Source of the DNA: KK5 sp034043675
GTDB taxonomy: Bacteria; Pseudomonadota; Gammaproteobacteria; Burkholderiales; Burkholderiaceae_C
Assembly: GCF_034043675.1 (NCBI RefSeq)
Contig: NZ_JAXCLA010000008.1
Location: forward strand, 372,001 to 436,000
Direction of reading: 5' to 3'
Length of the DNA: 64,000 bases
Numbering within the stretch: position 1 is the stretch's first letter; every line of letters begins with the position of its first letter. Below the pieces are notes generated by a model, which did not search any database, was not told the origin of the DNA, and was given only the letters and a program-made list of their open reading frames with translations. Shown piece by piece: positions 1 through 9,044 of this stretch. The position numbers and the translations under genes were made by a program.

Positions 1-76
1 CAATCCGGTGATGCGACCGAGAATGCCGGCGGCATCGTGCACAGATGCGGGCGCGTGGGACGAGAGGCTTTTAGAC

Positions 77-931
77 TTAGCGCCCCCCGGTCGCTCGAAT
101 CGCGGACACGAGCGCTCGAATGGCCCTGCGGGTGTGCTTATCGGTCAGATGGGTGTGCATCACGATACTCCTGGTGGGCAGCGATGGAAGTCCCAGGCGA
201 GGCCCCACGTCGATCGCTCCGGCAGGTGCCACGCGACGCCCCAGGGCCGCAACAGCCAATCCGGCCAGAACTGCAGCGCCGATTGTCGCCACTCCTCCCC
301 CGCCGAAAGCCTCGATCCAGGGCACTCCAGCGGCATCGAGTGCTCCGACCGCCATGGCTCGGATGCTGCATGGTGGGGGCTGGACAGCGAGGCGCAGCGC
401 CTCCCCGCTTCGAAGTTCGAATTCTGGCAAGGCAAACCAACCAAAGGCCTCCTCGAGAACGACGTCGCCGTCCTCGCGCCGCATGTCGTGTCGCAGCACG
501 ATCGCCACATCCAGAGCGTTCTCGTCGAAGGCCTGAAGCAATTCGCGAGACGATGCGATGCGCACGTCCAGAGCCAAGGCCGGTTCGGTATGGCCAACGC
601 TGCGCAACAGTTGAGGCAATTCGGCGCCCACCACATGGTGGCTGATGCCGATCAGAAGCCGCTGGCGTTTGGGCGCGAATGAGTCCAATGCGGCCTGGTG
701 GGCGGTCAGCAGAGCACGGGCGGAGCCCAGTAGTGCAGCTCCGTCGGCAGACAGCCTCACGTGTCGCGGCGTGCGTTCCAGCAGTTTGCGACCAAGGCCG
801 TCTTCAAGGCGCTTGATCCTCAGACTCACCGCCGGCTGCGTCGTGCCTAGCAGTTCCGCTGCTCGCGTGAAGCTCTGGAACTCGGAGGTCACAACGAAGG
901 CATGCACTGCCTCAATGTCCAAGAACTTCAT
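77..931 (-). CDS. LysR family transcriptional regulator
   Basis: This is a DNA-binding regulator of about 284 residues, the normal LysR length. An N-terminal winged helix-turn-helix (residues about 5-60, with SFTRAAELLGTTQPAVSLRIKRLE) is followed by a periplasmic-binding-like effector domain. The chosen ATG puts the start at MKFLDIEAVHAF, which fits the family; an ATG four codons upstream is also possible. The gene is transcribed away from the DUF4865 gene at 1040, and a perfect palindrome lies in the 108-bp gap, so it probably controls that gene and itself. LysR/DUF4865 pairing is common in proteobacteria; the effector is unknown. Confidence 0.9.
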   Translation of the reverse strand: MKFLDIEAVHAFVVTSEFQSFTRAAELLGTTQPAVSLRIKRLEDGLGRKLLERTPRHVRLSADGAALLGSARALLTAHQAALDSFAPKRQRLLIGISHHVVGAELPQLLRSVGHTEPALALDVRIASSRELLQAFDENALDVAIVLRHDMRREDGDVVLEEAFGWFALPEFELRSGEALRLAVQPPPCSIRAMAVGALDAAGVPWIEAFGGGGVATIGAAVLAGLAVAALGRRVAPAGAIDVGPRLGLPSLPTRSIVMHTHLTDKHTRRAIRALVSAIRATGGR

Positions 932-988
932 GCCGCCAACCATTTCAAGATCGAATTACTGAAATGTGTTTGATTCTATTTTCCAATC

Positions 989-1004
989 ATAGACGCTTGT
1001 CTAT
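989..1004. promoter_or_regulatory. Candidate LysR operator palindrome
   Basis: The sequence ATAGAC-GCTT-GTCTAT is a perfect 6-bp inverted repeat with a 4-bp spacer, midway between the divergent LysR and DUF4865 starts. It has the T-N11-A layout of LysR boxes. A second weaker dyad, GATT-N9-AATC, lies directly beside it at 972-988. Confidence 0.6.
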
Positions 1005-1039
1005 CGTGACCGCACCGACACCAACGATGAGCTCGAGCG

Positions 1040-1624
1040 ATGCTTCTTGTGCACTATCTCCACCGATTGCCGACCGACTATGAACTGAGCATCCTCCGCA
1101 AGCGAGCCAAAGAACGTGGCCCCGTTTGGGATGCAGCTCCCGACCTCTACTTCAAGGCGTTTTTGCTGCGCACTTCCGGCCAGCATGGCGCCCGCGAAAC
1201 CAGCTATTCGTCGCTCTATCTCTGGCGCGGCGATCAAGCCTTCGCAAACTTTCTGCTGAGCGGTCGCTACGGCCACGTCACCCGAAGTTTCGGGCGGGCA
1301 GGCATCGACGCCCACGTCGTGCTGGCCGCTCGCCCAGGCCGTGGACACGGCGCGCGCTTCTTGATCGAAGAGACGGTCCACATTGGTGGTGACGTCGATC
1401 TGGAAAGGGTTCTTGCGCAAGAACCGGAACTCACTCGCGCAGCAGCTGCGCTACCTGGGACCGTCGCTGCTGTCAGCGCAGTTGATACGCAGCGCTGGTG
1501 TCTCAAGCGATACCGGCTCGCCGAGGATCTGGAGGTGCCGCAAGAGACCGGAGCGCTCGTGTACGAAGTGGCGCACCTATCCCAGCCCCTTCTTCATAGC
1601 CTGCAGGTGGAGGGCTTGACGTGA
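1040..1624 (+). CDS. DUF4865 family protein
   Basis: The 194-residue product has the typical N-terminus of DUF4865 proteins (DYELSILRKRAKERGPVWD, then YFKAFLLR) and the family's usual length. No catalytic motif or signal peptide can be recognised, so it is probably cytoplasmic and its function is unknown. It is transcribed divergently from a LysR regulator across a palindromic operator, which suggests induction by that regulator. A tiny overlapping reading frame starts on its last codons at 1621. Confidence 0.75.
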   Translation: MLLVHYLHRLPTDYELSILRKRAKERGPVWDAAPDLYFKAFLLRTSGQHGARETSYSSLYLWRGDQAFANFLLSGRYGHVTRSFGRAGIDAHVVLAARPGRGHGARFLIEETVHIGGDVDLERVLAQEPELTRAAAALPGTVAAVSAVDTQRWCLKRYRLAEDLEVPQETGALVYEVAHLSQPLLHSLQVEGLT

Positions 1625-1734
1625 GCCGCGCCACATTCGCCTGCTGCCACCTGGCAGCTGTGCTGATTCTTGCGATAGCGGTAGGCACACTGGCTGCCGA
1701 ACTCGCTTTGTTGCTGAGCCGCTTCAACCCATGA
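1621..1734 (+). CDS. Possible 37-residue single-span membrane peptide
   Basis: A GTG at 1621 overlaps the TGA stop of the DUF4865 gene (GTGA), a layout typical of translational coupling. The predicted peptide is one hydrophobic helix (LAAVLILAIAVGTLAAELALLL) flanked by short polar ends. It could be a genuine small membrane protein or the leftover start of a lost downstream gene. No homologue is recognised. Confidence 0.35.
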   Translation: MSRATFACCHLAAVLILAIAVGTLAAELALLLSRFNP

Positions 1735-1985
1735 TTGAGACGCCCGTGGCGCCTTATTCACGACCGCGAAGGCCTCGTGCCCGAACACCCGGACGGAGTG
1801 TGCGCGCCCCTCCAGATCGACATCTGTTGCGGCCACGCGGTGCCCCCAGGCCTCCAGAAAATCAACTACCCAGTCATCTTTGGAGACCTTCCTGCACGCA
1901 TGCCCGCCTCTCTGCCAGACTACCTAATTACTTGGTGAGACACGTCCGCCTCCGCACCTCCGCGCCGTCCGAATCCTCCGACGCG

Positions 1986-2885
1986 TCAATTGGGTTCGAG
2001 TTCCATCCTTCGCCTGATGAACAATGCCGCGATACCAAGCCCGGCTAGCGCCAGGGTCCCGGGTTCAGGCACGGGGTCCGCCGCCAGCGGATAGATCGTC
2101 CCCGACTCAGCAGAAATGGTGATGTTCGGAATGAGCTTGCCAGTCATGTCATAGGCTTGAATCGAAGTCAGTACCGCGGTGTTGGCGAAGTTGGCCAACG
2201 CGCTTCCCGTGTACGTCGTCTCAGAATAGGCCGCCGAAATCCCTGTGGCCGCATACACGTTGGTGATGAATTGGAGATCCAGCGGCCTGTCGAAATAAAA
2301 AGGCAGCGTGCCAGCCAAGGTCACAATCCGTGAGCCGAACACTTGGTCGCTGACAGCCCTGCCGGTCTCGGTGTCGTCCCCATCAGGATGCGCGAATGAA
2401 TTCACCTCGGTGGTGAGCCACGCGTTGCTGCTGTAGTTGGGACCGCTGCCACTCACGGTAGTCAAGCCATCGACCGTGAACGTCAATTGCAGATTCGCTC
2501 TGCCAACGCCGCCTCCGATGGTCAAGGTGTCTACTGCAATGCCCGTGGCACCGGCCGACGTATTGAAGCCGGCCGTGTTGTAGGCATATGCCCCAGCGAT
2601 CAGGACCTGCGCAGAGCCGTGAAACACGCCGTAGCCCTGAATCACCGAGGCGCGATTGGCCGAGCCGTCGGGGAAATGCGCCTCAGCTCCAGCTTCACCC
2701 ACGCTGCTGCTGTTGTCTTGATTGAAGCATCGCGATGACCCCTGTCCCGCCCCATCGTAGTGGCAGACGGACGCGGCAGCCGACAAGGCTGGCATAGCGC
2801 TGGCGTAGGGCGCCATCCAAAGACTGGCGCAGATAAGGGTGGTTCCAGCAAATGATCGATCCAATTTTCGATGGTGAAGTGACAT
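1986..2885 (-). CDS. PEP-CTERM sorting domain protein
   Basis: This is an exported protein of about 299 residues. It begins with a signal peptide (MSLHHRKLDRSF, then a hydrophobic stretch ending ASAMPA) and ends with a PEP-CTERM anchor: VPEPGTL, a short hydrophobic helix, then RRR. Such tails are recognised by an exosortase/archaeosortase system (EpsH/XrtA type) for delivery to the envelope or extracellular matrix. The middle part is Gly/Ser/Thr-rich and beta-like with no enzymatic motif. The start is set by the signal peptide and an AGGAG eight bases upstream of the ATG; the frame stays open further upstream but that part does not look coding. Confidence 0.85.
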   Translation of the reverse strand: MSLHHRKLDRSFAGTTLICASLWMAPYASAMPALSAAASVCHYDGAGQGSSRCFNQDNSSSVGEAGAEAHFPDGSANRASVIQGYGVFHGSAQVLIAGAYAYNTAGFNTSAGATGIAVDTLTIGGGVGRANLQLTFTVDGLTTVSGSGPNYSSNAWLTTEVNSFAHPDGDDTETGRAVSDQVFGSRIVTLAGTLPFYFDRPLDLQFITNVYAATGISAAYSETTYTGSALANFANTAVLTSIQAYDMTGKLIPNITISAESGTIYPLAADPVPEPGTLALAGLGIAALFIRRRMELEPN

Positions 2886-3028
2886 GGTTGAAGCTCCTGG
2901 GAAAATCAAGGTTGGCAGGCTGCCCGCTCGTTTGTCGATCAAGCAGACACCGTCGATACCGCCCATGCGGTACGCGCGAGCGACGCGGCACTCGCTACTT
3001 GTTGAACGACGTTCAGGGCCTCGAACGG

Positions 3029-3136
3029 TCAACGCCGCGATCTGCCTGAAGTGCGGCGACGCAGGTTCACATCGAGCACTGCAAGGCCGCTGAAAAGCAA
3101 CGCATAGGTCGCAGGCTCGGGGACGGCCTGCACGCT
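3029..3136 (-). pseudogene. Orphan PEP-CTERM C-terminal tail
   Basis: Reading on the minus strand, the last 35 codons encode SVQAVPEPATYALLFSGLAVL, then DVNLRRRTS. That is a textbook PEP-CTERM anchor: the PEP motif, a hydrophobic segment and a basic cluster. Upstream the frame shows no signal peptide or recognisable body, so this looks like the surviving tail of a deleted PEP-CTERM gene, immediately upstream of an intact one. Confidence 0.55.
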
Positions 3137-3436
3137 GGGCGTTGAGATGGATGGACAAGAATTTCTCCTTGAATGTGAAAGGGTGATCTGCCACCGGCCC
3201 GTACTCGACATCCCGCGTCGGCTGACGCAGCGCGGGAATGCCACCTTCTGCCCTACTGCACGACTTCCTTGGAGAAATCTGGACAGTTGCAAGCGTCCGC
3301 TTCAGGATTTCTTTTGGTCTGCACATCTCTAGGCGTTGCCTCAGCGACGGACTGAAACCGAAGAACCGGCACGCAGATAAATTCCTGGGCCCCTGTCCGG
3401 CGTACGCGTCGTACGTCGTTCATTGAGGTATCCGCC

Positions 3437-3452
3437 GCTGAGCGTGCTCAGC
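3437..3452. promoter_or_regulatory. Short hairpin upstream of the CapA-like gene
   Basis: GCTGAG-CGTG-CTCAGC forms a perfect 6-bp stem with a 4-base loop, 25 bases before the ATG at 3478. There is no T-run, so it is not a classical terminator. It may act in the leader, or be chance. Confidence 0.25.
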
Positions 3453-3477
3453 AGGATCACTTCATAACGGGGATGTC

Positions 3478-4980
3478 ATGCTCGATCCAGTCTGCCTTGC
3501 AGCGCCTTCCCAAGATTTGCGGATTCGCCGTCTCTTCCCCGCTCGCAACCGGATGAGGTTGCGGCAGGCCGTCTGCTGGGCTGTTCTCTGCTCGGCACCG
3601 ACAGGCGTGTTGGCAACGCAGGCAGTGAAGACCGAGTTGTTGTGCAGCCTGCGCACGGGCGAGTCAGTGGCAACGCTGCGCGTCACTGCCGGTACGGACC
3701 CGCTCGCAGCGTCAGCCGTCCAGTTGGGCGAAAGCTTCGAACTGCGCGCAGTAGCCTTGACCGGAGACAGCGGTGCTGGAAAGGTGGGCCGGTTCGTTGT
3801 AACCGTGCTGGACCTCGACGGTCAGAGACACCCGGTCGTACTGACGCAGAGCCGTCGATCGACCGCGGGGCACGAACCGCTCGGCGAGCAGGCGACTTGG
3901 TGGCCGAACCTGTCCGGCTGGGAACGCGTCTACTCACCACGGCTTGGACGCGAGTTGGCCTGGGGCTGCGCCCTGGTGCGCGAGGGTGCAGCACCTGATG
4001 GATGGGACCGCGCGGACGCGACCGGCGACGGCGCTTACCCGGCTGAGCCTAGGGCCGGCCCGATCAAGACTGGCCTGGCCACCGCCACCGTTCGCTTGGC
4101 GTGGATGGGCGACATCATGCTGGCCGACGGACCGGGTCGCGACGTCGCGCGCGGGCGCGATCCGTTTCGCGGTGTCGCGACGGCGCTGCGGGACGCGGAC
4201 CTGCGCATCGCCAACCTCGAATGCGTTGTCGCCACCGGCGGTAGACGGGAAGACAAGCCTTGGACCTTTCGCGCACACCCGCGCGTACTGGACGTCCTGC
4301 GCCGCCATGTCGACGTCGTCTCATTGGCCAACAACCATTCAGGTGACTTCGGCCCGCAGGCGTTTGACCAGATGCTGGGGCGGCTTGAACGGGCCGGCCT
4401 GCCGTACTTCGGCGGTGGCCCGAACCTGCGGGCCGCGCATCAGCCGGCCATCGTCGTGCGTCAGGGGCTGCGTATCGCCTTGCTCGGCTACGACGAGATG
4501 TTCCCTCGCCGCTTCGAAGCCGGGCCGGACAGCCCGGGCATTGCCTGGGCCGATGAAGAGCAGGTCGTCGCCGACATCCGTGCCGCCCGTTTGCAAGCCG
4601 ACATCGTCATTCCCTACATGCACTGGGGGCAGGAACACAGCGAAGCCTCACACGCCCGGCAGCACGCGCTGGCTCGCCTGATGATCCGAGCCGGCGCAGA
4701 CGCCGTCGTCGGTGCTCACCCCCACATCCGCCAGGACGTCGAGCTGATCGATGGCAAGCCGGTCATCTACAGCCTCGGCAACTTCGTCTTCGACGGCTTC
4801 AGCGATACAGACAACAACACGGGGTCCGTCTTGTGGATGACGGTGAGCGCCGAGGGTGTGGTGGACTGGCAGTTGCAGGCGGTGCACATCGATCGATCGG
4901 GCAGCCCGCACATGGCGCCTCGCCCGGAAACCCATGGCCTGGAAGCTCAGGTGGCGCCGTTGCCGCCGATGTCCCGTTGA
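3478..4980 (+). CDS. CapA family metallophosphatase-like protein
   Basis: The product belongs to the CapA/PgsA (poly-gamma-glutamate synthesis) family. Its C-terminal two thirds carry the family signatures in order: WMGDIMLADG, ANLECVVA, SLANNHSGDFG, MHWGQEHSE, GAHPHIRQ and IYSLGNFVFDGF. These match the metal-binding loops of calcineurin-like phosphatases. A hydrophobic signal-like segment at residues about 26-46 (MRLRQAVCWAVLCSAPTGVLA) suggests export, so the true start may be the internal ATG at 3553. The upstream ATG has the better ribosome site (GGGGA). The N-terminal 180 residues are unrecognised. It stands alone, without capsule genes, so its substrate is unknown. Confidence 0.85.
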   Translation: MLDPVCLAAPSQDLRIRRLFPARNRMRLRQAVCWAVLCSAPTGVLATQAVKTELLCSLRTGESVATLRVTAGTDPLAASAVQLGESFELRAVALTGDSGAGKVGRFVVTVLDLDGQRHPVVLTQSRRSTAGHEPLGEQATWWPNLSGWERVYSPRLGRELAWGCALVREGAAPDGWDRADATGDGAYPAEPRAGPIKTGLATATVRLAWMGDIMLADGPGRDVARGRDPFRGVATALRDADLRIANLECVVATGGRREDKPWTFRAHPRVLDVLRRHVDVVSLANNHSGDFGPQAFDQMLGRLERAGLPYFGGGPNLRAAHQPAIVVRQGLRIALLGYDEMFPRRFEAGPDSPGIAWADEEQVVADIRAARLQADIVIPYMHWGQEHSEASHARQHALARLMIRAGADAVVGAHPHIRQDVELIDGKPVIYSLGNFVFDGFSDTDNNTGSVLWMTVSAEGVVDWQLQAVHIDRSGSPHMAPRPETHGLEAQVAPLPPMSR

Positions 4981-5332
4981 GCCGTGCGCTCCATGTCCAT
5001 CCATGGCCGGCGATCTCGTTCATCCAGTCGACGGCGCCCAGTCGGTCCGCACCACCCGCAAGGAAGAGCCATGGAATCGCTGTTCAAGGACCTTCTGACA
5101 CCCTGCAGCGTGACGCTTGCGACGGTTGCCTGCGGCATGGCGCGCGTTGCCCCGCCGTGTGCCAGCGCGTGCAGGCTGTGCGAGCTGGATCGCTGCCGCT
5201 TGCGACCTGCGACCCGCCCCAGTGACGAGATGAGACAGACCCTGCCCTACGAGGTGAGGAATAACGGTCAGATCCCCGGGAAGCCCCGGTTACCATCCCC
5301 CGCAGGAAGCTTCTTTGGGATGGAACCACGAC
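4981..5332. other. Intergenic stretch before the sigma factor gene
   Basis: No convincing gene is seen here. A frame opening at 5071 runs into the sigma factor gene in another frame and looks like chance. The region probably holds the promoter of the sigma factor/kinase pair. Confidence 0.4.
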
Positions 5333-5887
5333 ATGGGGGAAGTCACGCTGCTGATTGGAGCGGCCCGCGCGGGCGATCGTGGAGCCTTCGACAAGATCTT
5401 CGAGTTGCTCTATCCAGAGCTCCGGCAGGTGGCCCGCCGACGCCTGGCGCACGGCTCCCGCGACGGCGCGATGGAGACGACCGCGCTGGTCAACGAGTGC
5501 TACATGAAGCTCCTCAAACAGGAGAGCCTGACGCCCGCCGACCGCGCCCACTTCCTGGCCTATGCAGCCACGGTCATGCGCTCGATCATAGTCGACGCCG
5601 TGCGCTTCGCGAAGACGGATCGCCGCGGAGGCGATGCAGAGCAGGTCACGCTCAACTCCGAACTGATCGGCACCTTGCCGGCGGAATCCGATGAAGTGCT
5701 GGATGTGCACGCCGCGCTCGAGGAACTCAGCCACATCGACGAACGACTCGCACGAGTCGCGGAGATGCGCTATTTCGGCGGCCTGGAAGATGAAGAGATC
5801 GGCGAGGTGCTCGGCGTTTCAGGCCGCACCGTGCGCCGCTATTGGGAAAAGGCTCGACTGCTGCTGGCGCATGCGCTGCGCAACTGA
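5333..5887 (+). CDS. ECF-type RNA polymerase sigma factor (sigma-70 ECF, STK-associated)
   Basis: This is a sigma factor of about 184 residues. Region 2 contains ELYPELRQVARRRL-like sequence and HFLAYAATVMRSIIVDAVR. Region 4 contains VAEMRYFGGLEDEEIGEVLGVSGRTVRRYW, the helix-turn-helix for the -35 element. It resembles the ECF subgroup (Sigma70_ECF) often encoded next to Ser/Thr kinases. MGEVTLLIGAARAGD fits the family start, so the ATG at 5333 is preferred over an in-frame TTG at 5315. The large kinase gene begins 66 bp downstream on the same strand, so the two are probably co-transcribed; no classical anti-sigma gene is present. Confidence 0.88.
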   Translation: MGEVTLLIGAARAGDRGAFDKIFELLYPELRQVARRRLAHGSRDGAMETTALVNECYMKLLKQESLTPADRAHFLAYAATVMRSIIVDAVRFAKTDRRGGDAEQVTLNSELIGTLPAESDEVLDVHAALEELSHIDERLARVAEMRYFGGLEDEEIGEVLGVSGRTVRRYWEKARLLLAHALRN

Positions 5888-5953
5888 CGACGCTGCCGGT
5901 GGCATCGGTGCCTGCATCGCTGGTGTTGACGCTGGCATTGTCAGGATGACGTC

Positions 5954-8830
5954 ATGAAGCCGCTCCTGCAATTTCAGGCTGATTGGCCTGTCATCAGCGC
6001 TTTGCTCGATGAGGCGCTGAACCTGCCCACGTCCGAGCACGCGGCCTGGCTCAATGGCCTCAACGACGAACAGGCCACTTACCGCGAGGCGCTGCGCAGC
6101 TTGCTCGCGCATCAGGCCGGTATTGAGACCGATGACTTCCTGAACCGGTTGCCCGTACTGGAGCTCGATGAGTTGCCGCATTCGGCAGATGGTGTCCGTC
6201 CGGGGAGCTACATCGGCGCCTACCGCCTGATCTCGGAAATTGCGCGCGGCGGCATGGGCACCGTATGGCTCGCCGAGCGGTCCGACGGCCTGATGAAACG
6301 CCGCGTCGCGCTCAAGCTACCGCGCGTGGTGTGGGGCGACACCTTCGCCGAACGCCTCGGGCGCGAAAGGGAAATCCTGGCGGGTCTGGAACATCAGCAC
6401 ATCGCACGCCTGTACGACGCAGGGGTCGATGCCCAGGGGCGCCCTTTCCTGGCCATGGAGTACGTCGAAGGCCAATCGATCGATGCCTACTGCCAGGTGC
6501 ATTCACCGAGCGTGCGCGAACGGATCGAACTGCTGCTGCAGGTGATGGCCGCCGTTGCGCACGCGCACGCGCGCCTGGTGGTACATCGCGACCTGAAGCC
6601 GGCCAACATCCTCGTCACGCCAACAGGCGAAGTGCGGTTGCTCGACTTCGGCATCGCCAAGCTCATGGAAGCGGGCCGCACGAACGCAACTGCGTTGACC
6701 GAACTCGACGGCCGTGCCCTGACCCTCGACTACGCGAGCCCCGAGCAGATCCGCGGCGAGTCGCTGGGCACGGCGAGCGACATCTACAGCATGGCCGTGG
6801 TCGCCTACGAGGTCCTATCGGGCACACGGCCCTATCGCTTGAAGCGGGCGAGCGCCGCCGAACTGGAGGAAGCCATTGCGAGCATCGAGCCCCCGCTGGC
6901 GAGCAGCAGCGCAACGGACCCGAGGGTCGCGCGCCATCTGCGCGGCGACCTCGACTCGATCCTCAACAGGGCGCTCAAGAAGGCGCCCGGCGAGCGCTAC
7001 CTGACGATGGACGCCTTCGCGCAGGATCTTCAGCATTTCCTGCGTGGAGAGCCCGTCGAGGCCCGTCCAGATCGATGGGGATACCGCGCCTCCAAGTTCG
7101 TACGGCGCCACCGCCTGCAGATGGCCGCCGGAACGGTGGTGGTGGCTGCGCTGGTCGCAGGAACATCGGTCGCGCTGTGGCAAGCCCGCGTCGCGCGCCG
7201 GTCCGCCGAGCAGGCGCGCACCGAGGCACACCGGGCCGAGGTCGAAGCCGCCACTGCAAAGGCCGTGCAGGGATTCATCGAATCGGTCTTCAACGCCAAT
7301 TCGAGGAACGAAGCCGATCCTGAGGCGTCGCGCTCGACCACCGCGCGCGAACTGCTGGATCGCGGCGCCGAGCGGATAGACAAGGATCTCGCTTCGGCGC
7401 CCGAGGCTCAGTTGCGCCTCTACAGTCTGTTGGCGGAGATGTATGTAGGCATGGGACTCCAGGAGCGTGCGCTAGGACTCGAACGCCGCGGACTCGCGTT
7501 GGCAATCCGCCTTCACGGTCCAGAGAGCGCGGTCGCATTGAGCGCCGCATCCGACCTAGGCCAGACGCTGGACGACATGGGGCAACGTGACGAGGCACTG
7601 GCAACCCTGTTGCGCGCCGACGAGGCGGCCCGTGGCCGTCATGACGACCGTGACTCCGCCCGCATGATGATCGACACCGGCCTGGCACGTGTCTACTCGT
7701 TCACCGAACTTCCCAAGGCGCTCGAGCGCGCACGCCGCGCGGCGGAGATTGCGCGAAGCCTCGGCCCTTCGCAGGATGGCATCGGTGCGCTGGCGATGCT
7801 GGCCATCATGGCGCGCAAGTCCGGGTACCTGGAGGAGGCACGACAGGCACTGATGGACGAAGCGGCCTGGATCGACCAGCAGGGCGACACAGGCATCCTG
7901 GGCGATCTGTTCGGCGTGTTGGGCGAACTTCAGAGCGACCTCGGGCAGTTTGCATTGGCGGAGACGACCCTGAATCGCTCGATCACGCTGGCCGAGAACA
8001 CACGTAACCCGCAAAACTTGCATACCGCCCGCTACCGCTTGGCTCGGTTCCAGTACGAAAACCGGTTGTTGAACGACGCGCTCAAGACGGCTGACCCCGA
8101 AGTTCAATGGGTTCACACATTGGGGCGCCAGCACGAATTTGGGGATCTGCCCACCCTGGTGATGTTCAACTTCGGCCGGACACTGGCTGCATATGGCGAC
8201 GCCGCGCGAGGCCTTGCTGCGATTGACGAGGCTCGCGCGCTGCTGCCACCGCAACAAGCCGCGGATCGGCTGGGAATGCTTCTCGCAGCGAGGGCGGAAG
8301 CCTTGCTCGAACTGCAACGCCCCGACGAAGCCCACGCCGACCTTGAACGCGCGGTCGAGATGACGTCCGCCGCTGGGGGGCCGCGTGCAGAGCAAGTGCG
8401 CATCATCCGCCGCCGCTACCTGGTCGCGGTGGGCAAGGCGGACGAAGCGCTTGAGGATTTTTCTGCAAACCCGCTGAAGGCCGGCACGCCGGCAAACACC
8501 CTCACGACGCTGCGGCGCGAGGCCGAGCACGCGACGCTGCTGCTCGCCGCCGGCCAGGACGACATGGCGCGTACCACGGCCGAGCGCGTTCGGGCAGCCA
8601 TCGAACGCTTGCCTGAGCGACGCTTCGCACTCAATACCGAAGCCCGCATGTCGGCTCTCGTCGGCGAAGCGCTGCTGCGCGACGGACATGCGGCCGAAGC
8701 GGCGCCGGCGCTGCAGAAGGCGCTCGCGATGTACGTCGAGCAGTACGACCCGGTCCGCAATCCGGCAGTCACGGCGCTGCGGCGCCTTCTCGCGCAAGCC
8801 CAACGCGATACCAAGCATGAGGGAATGTAG
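5954..8830 (+). CDS. Membrane Ser/Thr protein kinase with TPR-like sensor region
   Basis: A 958-residue eukaryotic-like (PknB-type) kinase. The kinase domain shows a glycine loop ARGGMGTV (97-104), the ATP lysine in VALKL (K121), HRDLKPAN (211-218, catalytic D213), DFG (231-233) and SPEQ (262-265). All key residues are present, so it should be active. A single membrane helix spans about 388-409, followed by a coiled-coil-like segment and about 500 residues of helical TPR-like repeats that should face the periplasm. It follows an ECF sigma factor gene on the same strand. Inference: the kinase senses something through the repeats and modifies the sigma factor. Confidence 0.9.
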   Translation: MKPLLQFQADWPVISALLDEALNLPTSEHAAWLNGLNDEQATYREALRSLLAHQAGIETDDFLNRLPVLELDELPHSADGVRPGSYIGAYRLISEIARGGMGTVWLAERSDGLMKRRVALKLPRVVWGDTFAERLGREREILAGLEHQHIARLYDAGVDAQGRPFLAMEYVEGQSIDAYCQVHSPSVRERIELLLQVMAAVAHAHARLVVHRDLKPANILVTPTGEVRLLDFGIAKLMEAGRTNATALTELDGRALTLDYASPEQIRGESLGTASDIYSMAVVAYEVLSGTRPYRLKRASAAELEEAIASIEPPLASSSATDPRVARHLRGDLDSILNRALKKAPGERYLTMDAFAQDLQHFLRGEPVEARPDRWGYRASKFVRRHRLQMAAGTVVVAALVAGTSVALWQARVARRSAEQARTEAHRAEVEAATAKAVQGFIESVFNANSRNEADPEASRSTTARELLDRGAERIDKDLASAPEAQLRLYSLLAEMYVGMGLQERALGLERRGLALAIRLHGPESAVALSAASDLGQTLDDMGQRDEALATLLRADEAARGRHDDRDSARMMIDTGLARVYSFTELPKALERARRAAEIARSLGPSQDGIGALAMLAIMARKSGYLEEARQALMDEAAWIDQQGDTGILGDLFGVLGELQSDLGQFALAETTLNRSITLAENTRNPQNLHTARYRLARFQYENRLLNDALKTADPEVQWVHTLGRQHEFGDLPTLVMFNFGRTLAAYGDAARGLAAIDEARALLPPQQAADRLGMLLAARAEALLELQRPDEAHADLERAVEMTSAAGGPRAEQVRIIRRRYLVAVGKADEALEDFSANPLKAGTPANTLTTLRREAEHATLLLAAGQDDMARTTAERVRAAIERLPERRFALNTEARMSALVGEALLRDGHAAEAAPALQKALAMYVEQYDPVRNPAVTALRRLLAQAQRDTKHEGM

Positions 8831-9044
8831 TTGGCATGCCGGCTGTCCGGGGCCCGCTGCTGTAGCGGGGCGGGACCTCACGCCGGCTGCCAAACACCCC
8901 GCTTGTCCAAAATCCGGACCTCTTCTCGTGATCAAGGGTAGGACGGCCGGTAGCGACGCTATGCCCGCCTCCGGACGTCCACCTTGCTGAATCTCGCTGA
9001 TCCCATTTGGCCCAAGGTTCGCATCATTGAGAGGAAACGACGCA

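Noticed and set aside
1..42. Minus-strand start VHDAAGILGRITGL resembling an ACT domain
   Set aside because: Only 14 codons are in view at the window edge, with just a GTG as possible start; too short to call.
1735..1927. Minus-strand protein-like stretch (VVDFLEAWGHRVAATDVDLEG)
   Set aside because: It reads like coding sequence, but has no start, continues into DUF4865 antisense and matches no family I know.
3401..3415. Two CGTACG sites nine bases apart
   Set aside because: Short self-palindromes in high-GC DNA; no further copies or gene context make them meaningful.
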